Notes: generated by a model from the letters alone, not told the origin. 64,000 nt of DNA from Enterobacillus tribolii (GCF_003363015.1 NZ_QRAP01000007.1:124001-188000), one strand, 5' to 3'. Numbered from the stretch's first letter, positions 33,101-42,030 are shown. Translations and numbers: made by a program.

Positions 33101-34799
33101 CCATTACCTCATCAAGATCTTTATGATTTCTGGCTGCTTTATTGACAATATCAAGGATAGCCATCCCAAGAGCTAGGCTAAGCCCTTCAGGATGAATACG
33201 ATAGCGCGTTGTGTCTTCAGGCAAGGGGGTAAAAAAACGCCCGTCAATAACCGCCTGCAACCCTCCCTCAAAAACACTGTTAAGTTCAGCATTGAAAATA
33301 TCAATATCTTCATTGTCTTTGATTTCGATCCGCTCAAGCACTTCCTGTCCGAACGAGCGCAGCTTATTACTGAATAGCTCTGCAGAGAGTTCATAGCTTT
33401 CTCGTTGGCTGACTTTAATGTGCTCAAACAACATCAACGATACACTTAGCTCTGCTAAATCATGCAATTGTTCTGCACTAAATAGTTCTAATGCAATTCC
33501 AAGCATGCGTGGATTAAGCAGGCTGGTTGCTACGCTCTCACTAAGTTTTCTTCCTGCAATGCTGATATGGCGTAAAGCGAGTATTGAGTCTCGTTCTTCT
33601 GCCGACCATTCCGGGACTGGCCTTTTTATAATGGGTGTTGCCAGTCTGGATTCAACATTTTGAGTAAAATAATGCTTTCTGGACGTCACGATCAGCTTGC
33701 CACCCAGACCCTGAAGAAATTCACTCAGCCTGTCGATGAAATGTGCCCAGCGGATCGCTGGACGTTGGTTTATACCGTCAAGTATGACAATAAATCCACA
33801 TGCGGGGCGTTTTGTGCTATCGGACCAAGTCCTGAATTGTTCCTGCCAGAATTTGGTGTGAAGTGATAGATCTCCCTGACAACTATGACACAGGGCGTTA
33901 ACGACGACAGCAGAGATATCATTACAAGGTTCCTCTATGTCTTCGGCCCTAATAAACGCTGTAAGTGGCTTTACAGAAACGGACAGCCAGTGTTGTGCTA
34001 CCAGCCATGACTTACCATTACCCTCTGCTCCCGTTACGACGATTACTCCGCCCTCAGGTAAGGTTGATAGTTCGTCGGAAAATTGCTTCATGAGCGCAGT
34101 GCGTGTAAGTACGAACCCTGAGGCACCCGGACATAGCACTTGCCCAAGTCTTGTTTTTGAGCGGATTTTATTTGACAGTGTCTCCTTCAACCATTGTTCA
34201 TTAACAGAGCAAAGTTGCTGAACCGAGAACATTTGTTCTGGAAAAAGCCGTTGCTTTAATTCTTCGAAACGTTCATGCATTGTTTGAGATTGCATTCTCA
34301 TCAAGTTGCCCAACTCCGGATCTTTAAGTCCGCTGAGCGTGCCTTCCGTAATGGCCGTGACAGCTTGATATATAATATCTTTTGCTCTGTTTTCAGTTTC
34401 CCCTGTTTTAGCTACGTAGCTTTCAATTAATACCTGCTCACTCTCAAAGGGATTTATGTTTCCAGTTAATTTTTGTACTGCAAGGTTTTTGAGGTGTTCC
34501 TGAACCTCAGCGACATTAAGCCACTCCTTAACGTGAGGCATTGCAAATGTTTCCGTGGCTACAATCTTACTCTCCAGTAGTAAAACCCAACGCTTCCAGT
34601 TCGGCTGTAATGCTGAAGGTTCTACGCCAAGATGTACCAGTGTTACTTCCATGACACTGTAGAGTGAATGTTTTTCTTGTTCTGGGTGCATCAGAGCCTT
34701 CCGCTCTGCTAACGGACGTTGTATTCGGGTCCAGATGCCTTTGCAAATTGACAAAAAGGGGCGAATTAAAATGGAATACTTCACGTCCTTATGCTCCAA
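30174..34799 (-). CDS. Very large STAND-type ATPase (1541 aa)
   Basis: A 1541-residue protein with a helical N-terminal region of about 220 residues, then a STAND/NACHT-like ATPase: Walker A GAEGNGKS at 257-264 and Walker B FIVILDG at about 336-342 with IVTSRKHYF after it (sensor region). About 1100 residues of helical repeat-like sequence follow. No nuclease motif is evident in the N-terminus, unlike the other STAND protein of this window. The layout fits an antiviral or abortive-infection sensor. The gene stands alone, 330 nt from the integrase, in the cargo hot spot of the island. I cannot assign a named subfamily. Confidence 0.78.
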   Translation of the reverse strand: MEHKDVKYSILIRPFLSICKGIWTRIQRPLAERKALMHPEQEKHSLYSVMEVTLVHLGVEPSALQPNWKRWVLLLESKIVATETFAMPHVKEWLNVAEVQEHLKNLAVQKLTGNINPFESEQVLIESYVAKTGETENRAKDIIYQAVTAITEGTLSGLKDPELGNLMRMQSQTMHERFEELKQRLFPEQMFSVQQLCSVNEQWLKETLSNKIRSKTRLGQVLCPGASGFVLTRTALMKQFSDELSTLPEGGVIVVTGAEGNGKSWLVAQHWLSVSVKPLTAFIRAEDIEEPCNDISAVVVNALCHSCQGDLSLHTKFWQEQFRTWSDSTKRPACGFIVILDGINQRPAIRWAHFIDRLSEFLQGLGGKLIVTSRKHYFTQNVESRLATPIIKRPVPEWSAEERDSILALRHISIAGRKLSESVATSLLNPRMLGIALELFSAEQLHDLAELSVSLMLFEHIKVSQRESYELSAELFSNKLRSFGQEVLERIEIKDNEDIDIFNAELNSVFEGGLQAVIDGRFFTPLPEDTTRYRIHPEGLSLALGMAILDIVNKAARNHKDLDEVMASVVEPIIALDKTSDTLFAALTIASLERQYPVASGVAILVSFAGLQNPDALLTPAFMALARRRPEIFINACEHLALRDINLPQHYWIEDALLHASRHTSSAEKILTAANNWLVWSPTLIPRWSVGVVQRDADIQAESEKRQKEREHKIVLLSAEEKEIFRTLVLKDTDSLSALHSLAMKLFAGKALMPHINALVKWNFASNINQDYGAPWQTFRDLIAFNSIDWQNVRSHLREQWTFFVHNKSSCTGKWTAINLLMATGNSDDAQLAEMLAHQLRDNSSDIKGWHINESWCEADPCNPANPESSNVSQTADKHSKLDVSKLFNSFGIGYQETFFTGATTSLARYQPQIAIDNHLKLVEDILCRSGLPLRQGIFALLPHRALITPDIARKLVRRVTSSTRDDRSAWSSLDEESELMQQFQLILAFHQLSANEQISVLRTLRYGDKLIMSLSDSLKTLDWQDTEKNVLAALANGDTDEQLTSLLFHPKTGPLPASLVNALPQLLSSASQSVRHLTLKMLINVNDPIALRCGAEIVMSESITSSHQYEQWHFSALLLKAINQNIISWEEGKTHLTYFHIAQLAGIYNGEIARDAAQYFDVLLNNAFQQTVDVGTLQLKLFLRSTDDRAYTFHHLSEVAVPKREDGEDMRSLMALQEMDNFEKQQQRIQHNYHDIKDILTKLNLSDLTNHYYPDDIAALVRAEPERSLAWANLFLENKNVDVLHQVRHIGLTLAQAISAQHPEVSVRLFERLEHVVPFCRVVFTEAELDLCAVAVWSSFDSPEIEALRWRRLALAENNNRLAHEVWAALFCQQSEKLLQYTRKCCKSSWPVLKARGIMMAGYLGQNELSDNTLKANTCSGLLQKSFKSASDSYQRHLWTLHWFKLMQQASTAESFWCNSVIFLQVVDERFLTIGHEHTDSSDIFLQYWPIVLSKLNSRFQKPSNKRMENLFGGKAPWPGFLTCPNLSRRHDEEDTVHGL

Positions 34800-35125
34800 A
34801 GATAAATAAAGGTCACTGTATAGATGGCGATACTAGCTTCTAAAGTACACCTAATCTGTCGGGGAAATGCGCACTTCATGAGGTTCAAGTTGTCGTGTCA
34901 TCTCATCGTTTATGTGCTGAATATTTTTTCTATCGTTGGTTGATACAAAATCACATATGCCATTGAACAAAAAATGAAATAGAAAAGGTATCATATCACT
35001 ATGCTGAGTTCATTTTTCAATCACAACTGCCCTTTAGGGCCATGCTCACTTGTCACATATTAGACGGAAATATGGATTTTTATCCAGAGGAGCCCAAATG
35101 CTTGGGCTACCTTGGTTCACATAAG
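34800..35125. other. Intergenic gap with integrase-side hairpin
   Basis: AT-rich non-coding DNA between the STAND gene and the 3' end of the integrase gene. AGCCCAA-ATGC-TTGGGCT at 35091-35108 is a 7-bp hairpin just after the integrase stop and is a possible terminator, although the T-run is weak. The STAND promoter should be in 34800-34990. No gene is visible. Confidence 0.5.
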
Positions 35126-36367
35126 TCACCCAACCAACCGCATTCCCCTTGTCCCACCTTCAATCATACTTCCATTATCTGCAACTTTCACAAAGTCAGC
35201 CCACCACTGCATCATCGGGCGTCGTTGCTCAATATAGTCGCTGCGGTTGTAAGCGCGACGTACTTCATTTTTGTCTACATGAGCCAGTGCTGCTTCAATG
35301 ACATCAGGCGGGAATCCTTCCTCATTGAGTGCCGTACTAGCGATAGAGCGTAAACCGTGTGATACGAGTACGCCTCCTAATCCAGCACGCTTAAGTGCGG
35401 CATTAACTGTTTGGCTGTTCATTGGCTGGGTTGGTTTGATGCGACTGGGAAAGATAAACTCTCGGCCACCACTGAGTGACTTCATCATTTCCAGAATAGA
35501 AAGAGCCTCATCGGAAAGTGGAACCGTATGGTCCCGGTTCATCTTCATTCGAGCTGCAGGAATTTTCCATTCGCTAGCATTGAAATCGATCTCATCCCAT
35601 CGAGCCTCAGCAGCTTCGGCAGGGCGGGTGATGGTGAGAAGTTGCCACATGAACAGGCATCTTGTGGACATGCTGATACTTGCCGTACGCATGGTCTGCA
35701 TTAGCTGCGGAAGTTGATCCGGCCGGATGCTTGGCATGTTTTTCTTTTGCGGTTTCTCAAAAGCTTTTCCGATGTTTACACTAGGAACAGCATCAATCAG
35801 GCCTGTGTTCTGCGCATAAATCATGACTTCGTTAATACGCTGACAAAGGCGGCGAACAGTCTCTAATGCACCTCTGGCCTGAACCGGCTGTACTGCTTTA
35901 ACCAGAGTATGAGCCTTAATCTCAGTGACACTGATATCACCGATTGCCGGGAAAACATCTCTCTCAAGCGAGCGCCAGATATCGTCGGCATAGTCCTCTG
36001 TTATGCTGGCTTTCTTTACATTCCACCAACGCTCGGCAACTACCAAGAAGGTGTTTGTTTTGGCCTCTTGAGAATTCCTCACCTGTTCTTTCTGATGTTC
36101 CTGAGGATCAATATCTTTTGCCAATAAAACTCGAGATTCGGCTCTGAGTTTACGTGCATCAGAAAGTGAGACGGCAGGGTAGGCACCGAAGCTCTGCTTG
36201 GTTCGCTGCTTTGTCAGAGGTCGATAATAACGGAACTGCCAGAGCTTACTACCACTGGACTTGATTAACAGAGTAAGCCCGTCACCATCATACAGCTGGT
36301 AATCGGCATCTTTAGGTTTGGCGGCTTTGATTTCCGTATCGGTTAACGGCTTGGTTTTTCTTGCCAT
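35126..36367 (-). CDS. intA: CP4-57/P4-type tyrosine integrase
   Basis: A 413-residue integrase that is almost the same as E. coli CP4-57 IntA as I remember it. It begins ARKTKPLTDTEIKAAKPKD, has the DUF4102 arm-binding domain, a core-binding domain, and the catalytic region with Arg in TITRPAEAAEARWDEID, HGLRSIASTALNE and the tyrosine in RRAYNRSDY. The ATG at 36367 has GGAG 7 nt upstream and gives the same length as E. coli IntA. CP4-57 IntA recombines in the 3' end of the tmRNA gene ssrA. Here the gene follows a short ssrA 3' fragment and the ssrA terminator in the same orientation, but ssrA itself is missing. Confidence 0.97.
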   Translation of the reverse strand: MARKTKPLTDTEIKAAKPKDADYQLYDGDGLTLLIKSSGSKLWQFRYYRPLTKQRTKQSFGAYPAVSLSDARKLRAESRVLLAKDIDPQEHQKEQVRNSQEAKTNTFLVVAERWWNVKKASITEDYADDIWRSLERDVFPAIGDISVTEIKAHTLVKAVQPVQARGALETVRRLCQRINEVMIYAQNTGLIDAVPSVNIGKAFEKPQKKNMPSIRPDQLPQLMQTMRTASISMSTRCLFMWQLLTITRPAEAAEARWDEIDFNASEWKIPAARMKMNRDHTVPLSDEALSILEMMKSLSGGREFIFPSRIKPTQPMNSQTVNAALKRAGLGGVLVSHGLRSIASTALNEEGFPPDVIEAALAHVDKNEVRRAYNRSDYIEQRRPMMQWWADFVKVADNGSMIEGGTRGMRLVG

Positions 36368-36385
36368 GGGGAGTCTCCATGCGTT

Positions 36386-36424
36386 TAGGCCCAACGAAAA
36401 CAATAGAGCTTTTCGTTGGGCCTA
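36386..36424. promoter_or_regulatory. 15-bp perfect inverted repeat before the integrase
   Basis: TAGGCCCAACGAAAA at 36386-36400 is exactly complementary to 36410-36424, with a 9-nt centre. A further GGGCCTA follows at about 36431. It lies 19 nt upstream of the integrase ATG. It could be an operator for the integrase or excisionase, an integrase arm site, or a leader hairpin that limits translation. Confidence 0.7.
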
Positions 36425-36491
36425 TCAATGGGCCTAAAAGGTTCGGATTTAATTAGTTCTCTTCAGACTTCGCAGGACAAATTGAAGGCAC

Positions 36492-36524
36492 AAAAAAGCC
36501 CGCAGGGCTTGCGCCGTGCGGGCT
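36492..36524 (-). terminator. ssrA-type intrinsic terminator
   Basis: On the minus strand AGCCCGCA...TGCGGGCT forms a long stem followed by TTTTTT. I recognise this sequence, and the spacer between it and the tmRNA end, as the normal E. coli ssrA downstream region. It lies between the tmRNA 3' fragment and the integrase. Confidence 0.9.
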
Positions 36525-36570
36525 CTTAGGACTTCATCGGATGACTCTGGTAATCACCGATGGAGAATTT

Positions 36571-36617
36571 TGGTGGAGCTGGCGGGAGTTGAACCCGAGT
36601 CCGAAATTTCTACATCC
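36571..36617 (-). mobile_element. Attachment site: tmRNA (ssrA) 3'-end fragment
   Basis: The minus strand reads GGATGTAGAAATTTCGGACT, then CGGGTTCAACTCCCGCCAGC and TCCACCA. This is the last about 47 nt of ssrA (T-arm, acceptor and CCA) with two changes from E. coli; one breaks the first T-stem pair. Sequence upstream (36618-36909) does not resemble the rest of tmRNA, so only the attachment core is present. No second copy was found in the window. Confidence 0.85.
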
Positions 36618-36909
36618 AGGGTAGCTGGGCAACTAATTTAGGACTGAAACAAAAAAATTAGCCGCCAACTCATCGCCGCTTCCGTTTCAACGTCATCATA
36701 ATCACTTGATCAATAATAAATTTTATTACAGGCAACAAAAAACCCGATAACCTTGAACCTAAAACGGCGGGGCTATCGGGCTCCTCAATATGGGGACATC
36801 AAAGAAAAGCAGTGGCATAAGGTATGACTGTGACCTGATGCAAAAGTTTCGCATACGGAGAAAAAATTTTAGTTTTTTTCTCAGGCCACATCGATTCCCA
36901 CAGGCCGCG
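36618..36909 (-). terminator. ybjL downstream region with intrinsic terminator
   Basis: CCCGATAACC...GGCTATCGGG at 36743-36780, read on the minus strand, is a stem followed by TTTTTT and should terminate ybjL. A second AT-rich inverted repeat (GAGAAAAAA/TTTTTTTCTC) lies at about 36857-36881. No gene is present. The junction between backbone and island must be in 36618-36740. Confidence 0.7.
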
Positions 36910-38598
36910 CTACCCTCCAATCCCCGGCCAGATTATGACGATTAACGTACCGGCCAGCGTTAATAAGACGTTAGCGATCGCATAGGTTCCGGCGTACCCC
37001 AGTGCAGGGATGTTGCTGCGGGCGGTATCGCTGATGATTTCCATCGCCGGTGCGCAGGTGCGGGCGCCCATGATGGCGCCGAACAGCAGGGCGCGGTTCA
37101 TGCGTAAAATGTAAGCGCCGAATAAAAAGCAGATGATGACCGGCAGCAGGCTGACGATTAACCCGGCGATCAACATCTGCCCGCCGACCTGGCCCAATCC
37201 GTTGTTAATCCCCGCGCCCGCACTGAGGCCGACGCCGGCCATGAACACCATCAGCCCGAACTCTTTCACCATAATCAGCGCGCCCTGCGGGATGTAACCG
37301 AATGTCGGGTGGTTGGCCCGCAGGAAGCCCAGCATAATGCCGGAAAACAGCAGCCCGGCGGCGTTACCGATGCCGAAGGAGAAGCTGCCGAATTTAAACG
37401 TAATCAGGCCGATCATCAGCCCGATAATAAAGAAGGCGCAAAACGCCAGCAGGTCGGTCACCTGGCTGTGGATGGAGATAAAGCCGATCTTATCCGCCAC
37501 GCTTTTTACCCGGCGCGCGTCGCCGCTGACCTGTAAGACATCGCCTTTATTGAGCACCACGTTGTCGTCGATGGGCATCTCTATTTGGCTGCGGATAACG
37601 CGGTTAAGGAAACAGCCGTGGTCGGTCAGCTTGAGCTGGCTCAGGCGTTTGCCGACCGCATTGTTATTTTTAACCACGATCTCTTCCGTGACGATGCGCA
37701 TGTCCAGCAGGTCGCGATCGAACACCTCTTTTCCGTTACGGAAACTGGGGTCCAGGCGTGCATGCGCGTCCGGATACCCCACCAGGGAAATTTCGTCGCC
37801 GACCTGCAACACCGCATCGCCGTCGGGGCTGGCCAGAATGCCGTTGCGGCGGATGCGTTCGATGTAGCAACCCGTCTGGCGGTAAATGCCCAGCTCGCGC
37901 AGGTTTTTGCCGTCGGCCCAGGCGACCAGTTCCGGCCCGACGCGATAGGCGCGGATTACCGGCAGAAAGACTTTGCGCTGCGCATCGCTGTCGAGTCCGC
38001 GTTCGCGGGCGATTTGCTGGGCGGAGGTGGATAAGTCCTGATGCTGAAGTTTCGGCAGGTAGCGGGCGCCGAAAATCAGGCTGACCAGGCCGATAAGGTA
38101 GGTCAGCGCATAGCCGAGGCTGAGGTGATCCTGCGCCTGCCCCAGTGAGGGGTTGTCGGCCATACTTTGGCGCAACGTATCGCCGGCGCCCACCAGGACC
38201 GGCGTCGAGGTCATAGAACCGGCCAGCATGCCGGCGGTCAGGCCGATATCCCAGCGGAACAGTTTTCCCAGCCCCAGGGCGATCAGCATCGCGCTGCCGA
38301 CCATCACGGTCGCCAGCGCCAGATAGTTTTTACCGTCACGGAAGAAGATTGAGAAGAAGTTCGGCCCGGCTTCCACCCCGACGCAAAAAATAAACAACAT
38401 AAAGCCGAGGCTCAGGGCGTCGGTGTTCATGGTGAAGTGTTGTTGTCCCAACAGCAGGGAAACCACCAGCACCCCGATGGAATTTCCCAGCTGAACCGAA
38501 CCCAACCGTAGCTTGCCCAGGCACAGCCCCAGCGCCAGAACCACGAACAGCAGCAGGATATCATTTCCTGTCAACAAACTTGCAACATCTATATTCAC
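36910..38598 (-). CDS. ybjL: YbjL, AspT/YidE-type membrane transporter
   Basis: A 562-residue inner-membrane protein matching E. coli YbjL (561). It has a hydrophobic N-terminal half with [18 protein letters not shown] and [20 protein letters not shown], two RCK_C (TrkA-C) domains in the middle (VRDEIS-type strands around [19 protein letters not shown] and [18 protein letters not shown]), and a second membrane half ending [19 protein letters not shown]. The family transports dicarboxylates or amino acids by exchange; E. coli YbjL has been linked to glutamate export. I prefer the GTG at 38598, which gives the same N-terminus as E. coli. The frame remains open upstream but without homology. Confidence 0.95.
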   Translation of the reverse strand: MNIDVASLLTGNDILLLFVVLALGLCLGKLRLGSVQLGNSIGVLVVSLLLGQQHFTMNTDALSLGFMLFIFCVGVEAGPNFFSIFFRDGKNYLALATVMVGSAMLIALGLGKLFRWDIGLTAGMLAGSMTSTPVLVGAGDTLRQSMADNPSLGQAQDHLSLGYALTYLIGLVSLIFGARYLPKLQHQDLSTSAQQIARERGLDSDAQRKVFLPVIRAYRVGPELVAWADGKNLRELGIYRQTGCYIERIRRNGILASPDGDAVLQVGDEISLVGYPDAHARLDPSFRNGKEVFDRDLLDMRIVTEEIVVKNNNAVGKRLSQLKLTDHGCFLNRVIRSQIEMPIDDNVVLNKGDVLQVSGDARRVKSVADKIGFISIHSQVTDLLAFCAFFIIGLMIGLITFKFGSFSFGIGNAAGLLFSGIMLGFLRANHPTFGYIPQGALIMVKEFGLMVFMAGVGLSAGAGINNGLGQVGGQMLIAGLIVSLLPVIICFLFGAYILRMNRALLFGAIMGARTCAPAMEIISDTARSNIPALGYAGTYAIANVLLTLAGTLIVIIWPGIGG

Positions 38599-38983
38599 GG
38601 CGAATAACTTATCGTTTACCAGCTTACGCTTGATATGAATGACGGTTAAGGATAAATTCAACCATATAATGTAGGGTTTTTCATCCGAATAAGTTCGATA
38701 ACATTTCATACCCGGTGTTTTGCCGACGCAAACGGAGAAGTGCGTCGCGAAGTCTGCAGGGTATTAGGATGAGTCCGGTCTTGTCACATGGTGATATTGG
38801 CCGTTCATTTTAGACGTTCGCCCGGTTTTCGGCCAGTAAAAGCCGTTCCGGCGCTGCTTGCGTCACAATAGCACTTTTTTTGCCAGGGAACGATTTGGCT
38901 TGTGGACAATAGCCCTTATATGGGAGTGGGTATATTGCGTAAAACACAGGCCCGTTAATGGAGTCGTTACCGTGGAGGTTTCT
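38599..38983. other. Divergent ybjL/ybjM promoter region
   Basis: About 385 nt between divergent genes. It should hold both promoters. I see no additional gene. The ybjM ribosome site GGAGG is at its right edge. Confidence 0.5.
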
Positions 38984-39355
38984 ATGTCGGATTACCGGCG
39001 TTGGCTGGGTGCATTGGTGTGTTTTATTCTGGTTAGCGTGGTATTCATCGCCCTGAAGGGGGACGGAATGCCGAACGCGGAGTACAAGCTTCCTGCCAAC
39101 AGTGGGGAAACGTCGCTGTTATTGTATATCGTGCCGGGCCTGGTTGCCTGCAGTCTGTCGCGCGGCCGGCGGGTGCTGAATCCTTTTCTTGGGGCAATGG
39201 CCGCCATGGCGGTGTGCATGACGCTGCGTTATCACGCTAACGCGTCGCTATGGCAGGAGGCGGCTTACGGTGTCAGTGCGGTTTGCTGGTGCGTATTCGG
39301 CGCGTTTATTTACCTTTTTGCTTTGGCCTGCATGCGCAGGCGTTCCCTGTTCTGA
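38984..39355 (+). CDS. ybjM: YbjM inner-membrane protein
   Basis: A 123-residue protein (E. coli 125) with about four membrane segments: LGALVCFILVSVVFIAL, TSLLLYIVPGLVACSL, a central AMAAMAVCMTL, and CWCVFGAFIYLFALACM. ATG 38984 has GGAGG 6-7 nt upstream; the frame is open further 5' but that part lacks homology. It lies between ybjL and grxA as in E. coli. Function unknown. Confidence 0.85.
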   Translation: MSDYRRWLGALVCFILVSVVFIALKGDGMPNAEYKLPANSGETSLLLYIVPGLVACSLSRGRRVLNPFLGAMAAMAVCMTLRYHANASLWQEAAYGVSAVCWCVFGAFIYLFALACMRRRSLF

Positions 39356-39422
39356 TTCCCGAATCAAAATAAATACTAATTACATACAGCTAACCGTACA
39401 AACAACGTTTGGTACAAACAAA

Positions 39423-39444
39423 GAGAGCGCCATTTGGCGCTCTC
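39423..39444 (-). terminator. grxA terminator
   Basis: GAGAGCGCC-ATTT-GGCGCTCTC forms a 9-bp stem 20 nt downstream of the grxA stop, with TTTGTTT following on the minus strand. It may also serve ybjM from the other side. Confidence 0.75.
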
Positions 39445-39464
39445 GTCATTTCATCTGCCGCAAC

Positions 39465-39731
39465 TTACTGTTGGTACAGGCTCAGGTTTTCTTTCGCGTA
39501 GGCTTCGAAGTCGGTGCAGCCGCCGATGTGCTGCTGATCGATAAAGATCTGCGGTACGGTTTCAACCGGCTTACCCACGGTTTTTTCCAGATCGGCCTTG
39601 GAGATGCCTTCTTCGTGGATATCAACGTAACGGAAGTTGAAATCATCACGTTCTGCGGTCAGTTTTTCAGCCAACTCTTTCGCACGGACACAATAAGGGC
39701 AGCCCGGACGCCCGAAAATAACTGCAAACAT
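39465..39731 (-). CDS. grxA: Glutaredoxin 1
   Basis: An 88-residue glutaredoxin with the active site CPYCVRAKELAEKL, the cis-Pro loop VETVPQIFIDQQHIGG and the final ENLSLYQQ. It reduces disulfides, notably ribonucleotide reductase, using glutathione. In E. coli it is OxyR-regulated. It is divergent from ybjC-nfsA-rimK as in E. coli, so 39732-39929 should hold both promoters. Confidence 0.97.
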   Translation of the reverse strand: MFAVIFGRPGCPYCVRAKELAEKLTAERDDFNFRYVDIHEEGISKADLEKTVGKPVETVPQIFIDQQHIGGCTDFEAYAKENLSLYQQ

Positions 39732-39929
39732 GGAATAACTCCTTGATTATTTAGTAGTATCTCTATGCCTTATATTACTTTTGGCGCAATACGTACTTTC
39801 ACTGCGATTACTATGCCTGTAGTCGCAGTTAAAAAAAAGCAGGAATTACCTGTTGGTTTGATTAATATTACCTATTTAGTTTACCGGGCCGTTGCGGAAG
39901 GGCGCATGTGGCCGAAAAGGAGGTGCATG

Positions 39930-40229
39930 ATGCGGGCATTGGGAGATATGCCGAAATCCGTGCTGGCGCTGGAAGCGTTGGGCATGCTGTTGCTGATCGC
40001 GGCATACCTGAGCATCAACGGTTACGTTGCCCTGCCGGGCTGGCTGGCGACGCCGGCCGCCGCCGTCATTATGGTTTTTGGCGGCGTTGCGCTGATGGTG
40101 CCGGCTGCCGTGGTGCTGATACTGCGCGCTACGCGCGGCGGCATTCAACTGCTGGGCGCCACGCCGTCATCCCGGGCGAAAGAGACGCAGACACAACATG
40201 AGGACTCCAAACATGACGCCGACCATTGA
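39930..40229 (+). CDS. ybjC: YbjC membrane protein
   Basis: A 99-residue protein (E. coli 95) with two membrane segments (LALEALGMLLLIAAYLS and AAAVIMVFGGVALMVPAAV). AAGGAGG lies 6 nt before ATG 39930; ATG 39927 is too close. It overlaps the start of nfsA by 17 nt, as expected for the ybjC-nfsA-rimK operon. Function unknown. Confidence 0.88.
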   Translation: MRALGDMPKSVLALEALGMLLLIAAYLSINGYVALPGWLATPAAAVIMVFGGVALMVPAAVVLILRATRGGIQLLGATPSSRAKETQTQHEDSKHDADH

Positions 40230-40935
40230 TCTACTGCGCGCGCACCGTTCAATCCGTGCCTTTACCCAAGAGGCGATCGCCGCCGATCAGCGGGAGGCTA
40301 TTCTCGCCGCCGCCAGGGCGACGTCCAGCTCCAGCTTCCTGCAATGCAGCTCGATTATCCGTATTACCGACAGCGCCATGCGGGAACAATTGGTGGAACT
40401 GACCGGCGGCCAGCAGCACGTGGCGGATGCGGCGGAATTCTGGGTTTTCTGCGCCGATTTCCATCGTCATTATGAAATTTTCCCTGAAGCGCAGCTGGAG
40501 CTGGCGGAGCAGCTGTTGCTCGGCAGCGTGGACACGGCGCTGATGGCGCAAAACGCCCTGACGGCCGCGGAGTCGCTCGGGCTGGGCGGCGTTTTTATCG
40601 GCGGTATCCGCAACAATATAGAAGAAGTAACGCAACTGCTGGCGCTGCCGCGCTACGTACTGCCGCTGATCGGGCTGTGCCTGGGGCATCCCGCCTCGCT
40701 GCCGGGTCAGAAGCCGCGCCTGCCGGAGGCGCTGGTGGTGCACGAAAATCGCTACCAGCCGCTGGACCGGGAACTGCTGGCGCAGTACGACGCCCATATC
40801 GCGGATTATTATCTGCACCGCGACAGCAATACGCGCGCCGATACCTGGAGCGATCAGATTAAGCGTACACTGGCCAAAGAACGGCGCCCGTTTATGCTGG
40901 ACTACCTGCACAAGCAGGGATGGGCGACACGTTAA
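40213..40935 (+). CDS. nfsA: Oxygen-insensitive NADPH nitroreductase NfsA
   Basis: A 240-residue flavoprotein (same length as E. coli). It begins TPTIDLLRAHRSIRAF and has ARATSSSSFLQCSSIIRI, AAESLGLGGVFIGGIRNNIE and the C-terminal FMLDYLHKQGWATR, all conserved in NfsA. It carries out two-electron reduction of nitroaromatics with NADPH. The start at 40213 matches E. coli. It lies between ybjC and rimK. Confidence 0.97.
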   Translation: MTPTIDLLRAHRSIRAFTQEAIAADQREAILAAARATSSSSFLQCSSIIRITDSAMREQLVELTGGQQHVADAAEFWVFCADFHRHYEIFPEAQLELAEQLLLGSVDTALMAQNALTAAESLGLGGVFIGGIRNNIEEVTQLLALPRYVLPLIGLCLGHPASLPGQKPRLPEALVVHENRYQPLDRELLAQYDAHIADYYLHRDSNTRADTWSDQIKRTLAKERRPFMLDYLHKQGWATR

Positions 40936-40947
40936 GCCGGAGGCTGT

Positions 40948-41829
40948 GTGAATTTCGTCATTTTATCGCGCGACAGCGCGTTGTATTCCTGCCGGCGTCT
41001 GAAAGAGGCGGCGGAGGCGCGCGGTCACCGGATTGAAATCCTCGATCCGCTTTCCTGCTATATGAACATCAGTTGCGCCGCGCCGGCCATTCACGCCAAG
41101 GGTCATCAGCTGGCGCGCTTCGACGCCGTTATTCCGCGCATCGGTTCGGCAATCACTTTTTACGGCACGGCGGTACTGCGGCAGTTCGAAATGCTGGGCT
41201 GCTATGCGCTCAATGATTCCGCCGCCATCGCCCGTGCGCGTGACAAGCTGCATTCGCTGCAACTGCTGGCCCGGCAGGGGATCGACCTGCCGATCACCGG
41301 CTTCGCCCATCGTCCGGACGACACCGGGGATTTGATCGAAATGGTCGGCGGCGCGCCGCTGGTGGTTAAGCTGGTCGAAGGCACCCAGGGGATAGGCGTG
41401 GTGCTGGCGGAAACCCGTCAGGCGGCAGAGAGCGTGATCGATGCGTTTCGCGGGCTGAATGCGCACATTTTGGTGCAGGAATACATCCGCGAGGCGCAAG
41501 GGGCCGATATTCGTTGCCTGGTCATCGGCAACCGGGTGGTGGCGGCCATTGAGCGTAAGGCAAAGCCGGGAGAGTTCCGCTCCAATCTGCATCGCGGCGG
41601 CAGCGCGCGCAAGGTGGAAATCAGCGCCAGGGAGCGTGAAACCGCCATTCTGGCGGCGTCGACGCTCGGATTATGCGTCGCCGGCGTGGACATCCTGCGC
41701 TCAGCGCGCGGCCCGCTGGTTATGGAGGTGAATGCCTCTCCGGGGCTGGAGGGCGTTGAAACCACCACCGGCAAAGATATCGCCGGCATGATGATTGAAT
41801 TCATCGAACAGCGATTGCGCGGGGGCTGA
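40948..41829 (+). CDS. rimK: Ribosomal protein S6 glutamate ligase RimK
   Basis: A 293-residue ATP-grasp ligase (E. coli 300) with [19 protein letters not shown], the nucleotide-binding [20 protein letters not shown] and the metal-binding [12 protein letters not shown]. It adds glutamates to the C-terminus of S6. The start is a GTG at 40948 with CGGAGG 5 nt upstream. The C-terminal tail is slightly shorter than in E. coli. Confidence 0.96.
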   Translation: MNFVILSRDSALYSCRRLKEAAEARGHRIEILDPLSCYMNISCAAPAIHAKGHQLARFDAVIPRIGSAITFYGTAVLRQFEMLGCYALNDSAAIARARDKLHSLQLLARQGIDLPITGFAHRPDDTGDLIEMVGGAPLVVKLVEGTQGIGVVLAETRQAAESVIDAFRGLNAHILVQEYIREAQGADIRCLVIGNRVVAAIERKAKPGEFRSNLHRGGSARKVEISARERETAILAASTLGLCVAGVDILRSARGPLVMEVNASPGLEGVETTTGKDIAGMMIEFIEQRLRGG

Positions 41830-41835
41830 GTTCGT

Positions 41836-42030
41836 TCAGTCCGGCGAAAATTGATTGCTTGCAGGCCGGTAGTGATAGCCGGCCTGTGCTAATCTTTCTT
41901 CCAGGACTTCCCGCGCCAGATCGTAGCGGGCCAGCAGGTCGTCAAGCGAAGCGCATTCGTCGCGCAGTTTCATATTGACGATGCTCATCAGCATAACAGG
42001 GTCCATAGTTTTATAATGGGTTAGCGACAT
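41836..42030 (-). CDS. DUF4250 domain protein
   Basis: A 64-residue protein with the DUF4250 pattern: DPVMLMSIVNMKLRDECASL, followed by a helical region and AGYHYRPASNQFSPD. AGGAGG lies 7 nt upstream of the ATG. Function unknown. It is converging with rimK and not present at this site in E. coli. Confidence 0.85.
   Translation of the reverse strand: MSLTHYKTMDPVMLMSIVNMKLRDECASLDDLLARYDLAREVLEERLAQAGYHYRPASNQFSPD

Noticed and set aside
36618-36909. Rest of the tmRNA gene upstream of the ssrA fragment
   Set aside because: Read on the minus strand, this segment has no tag-coding region, pseudoknots or tmRNA 5' end. It holds the ybjL terminator.
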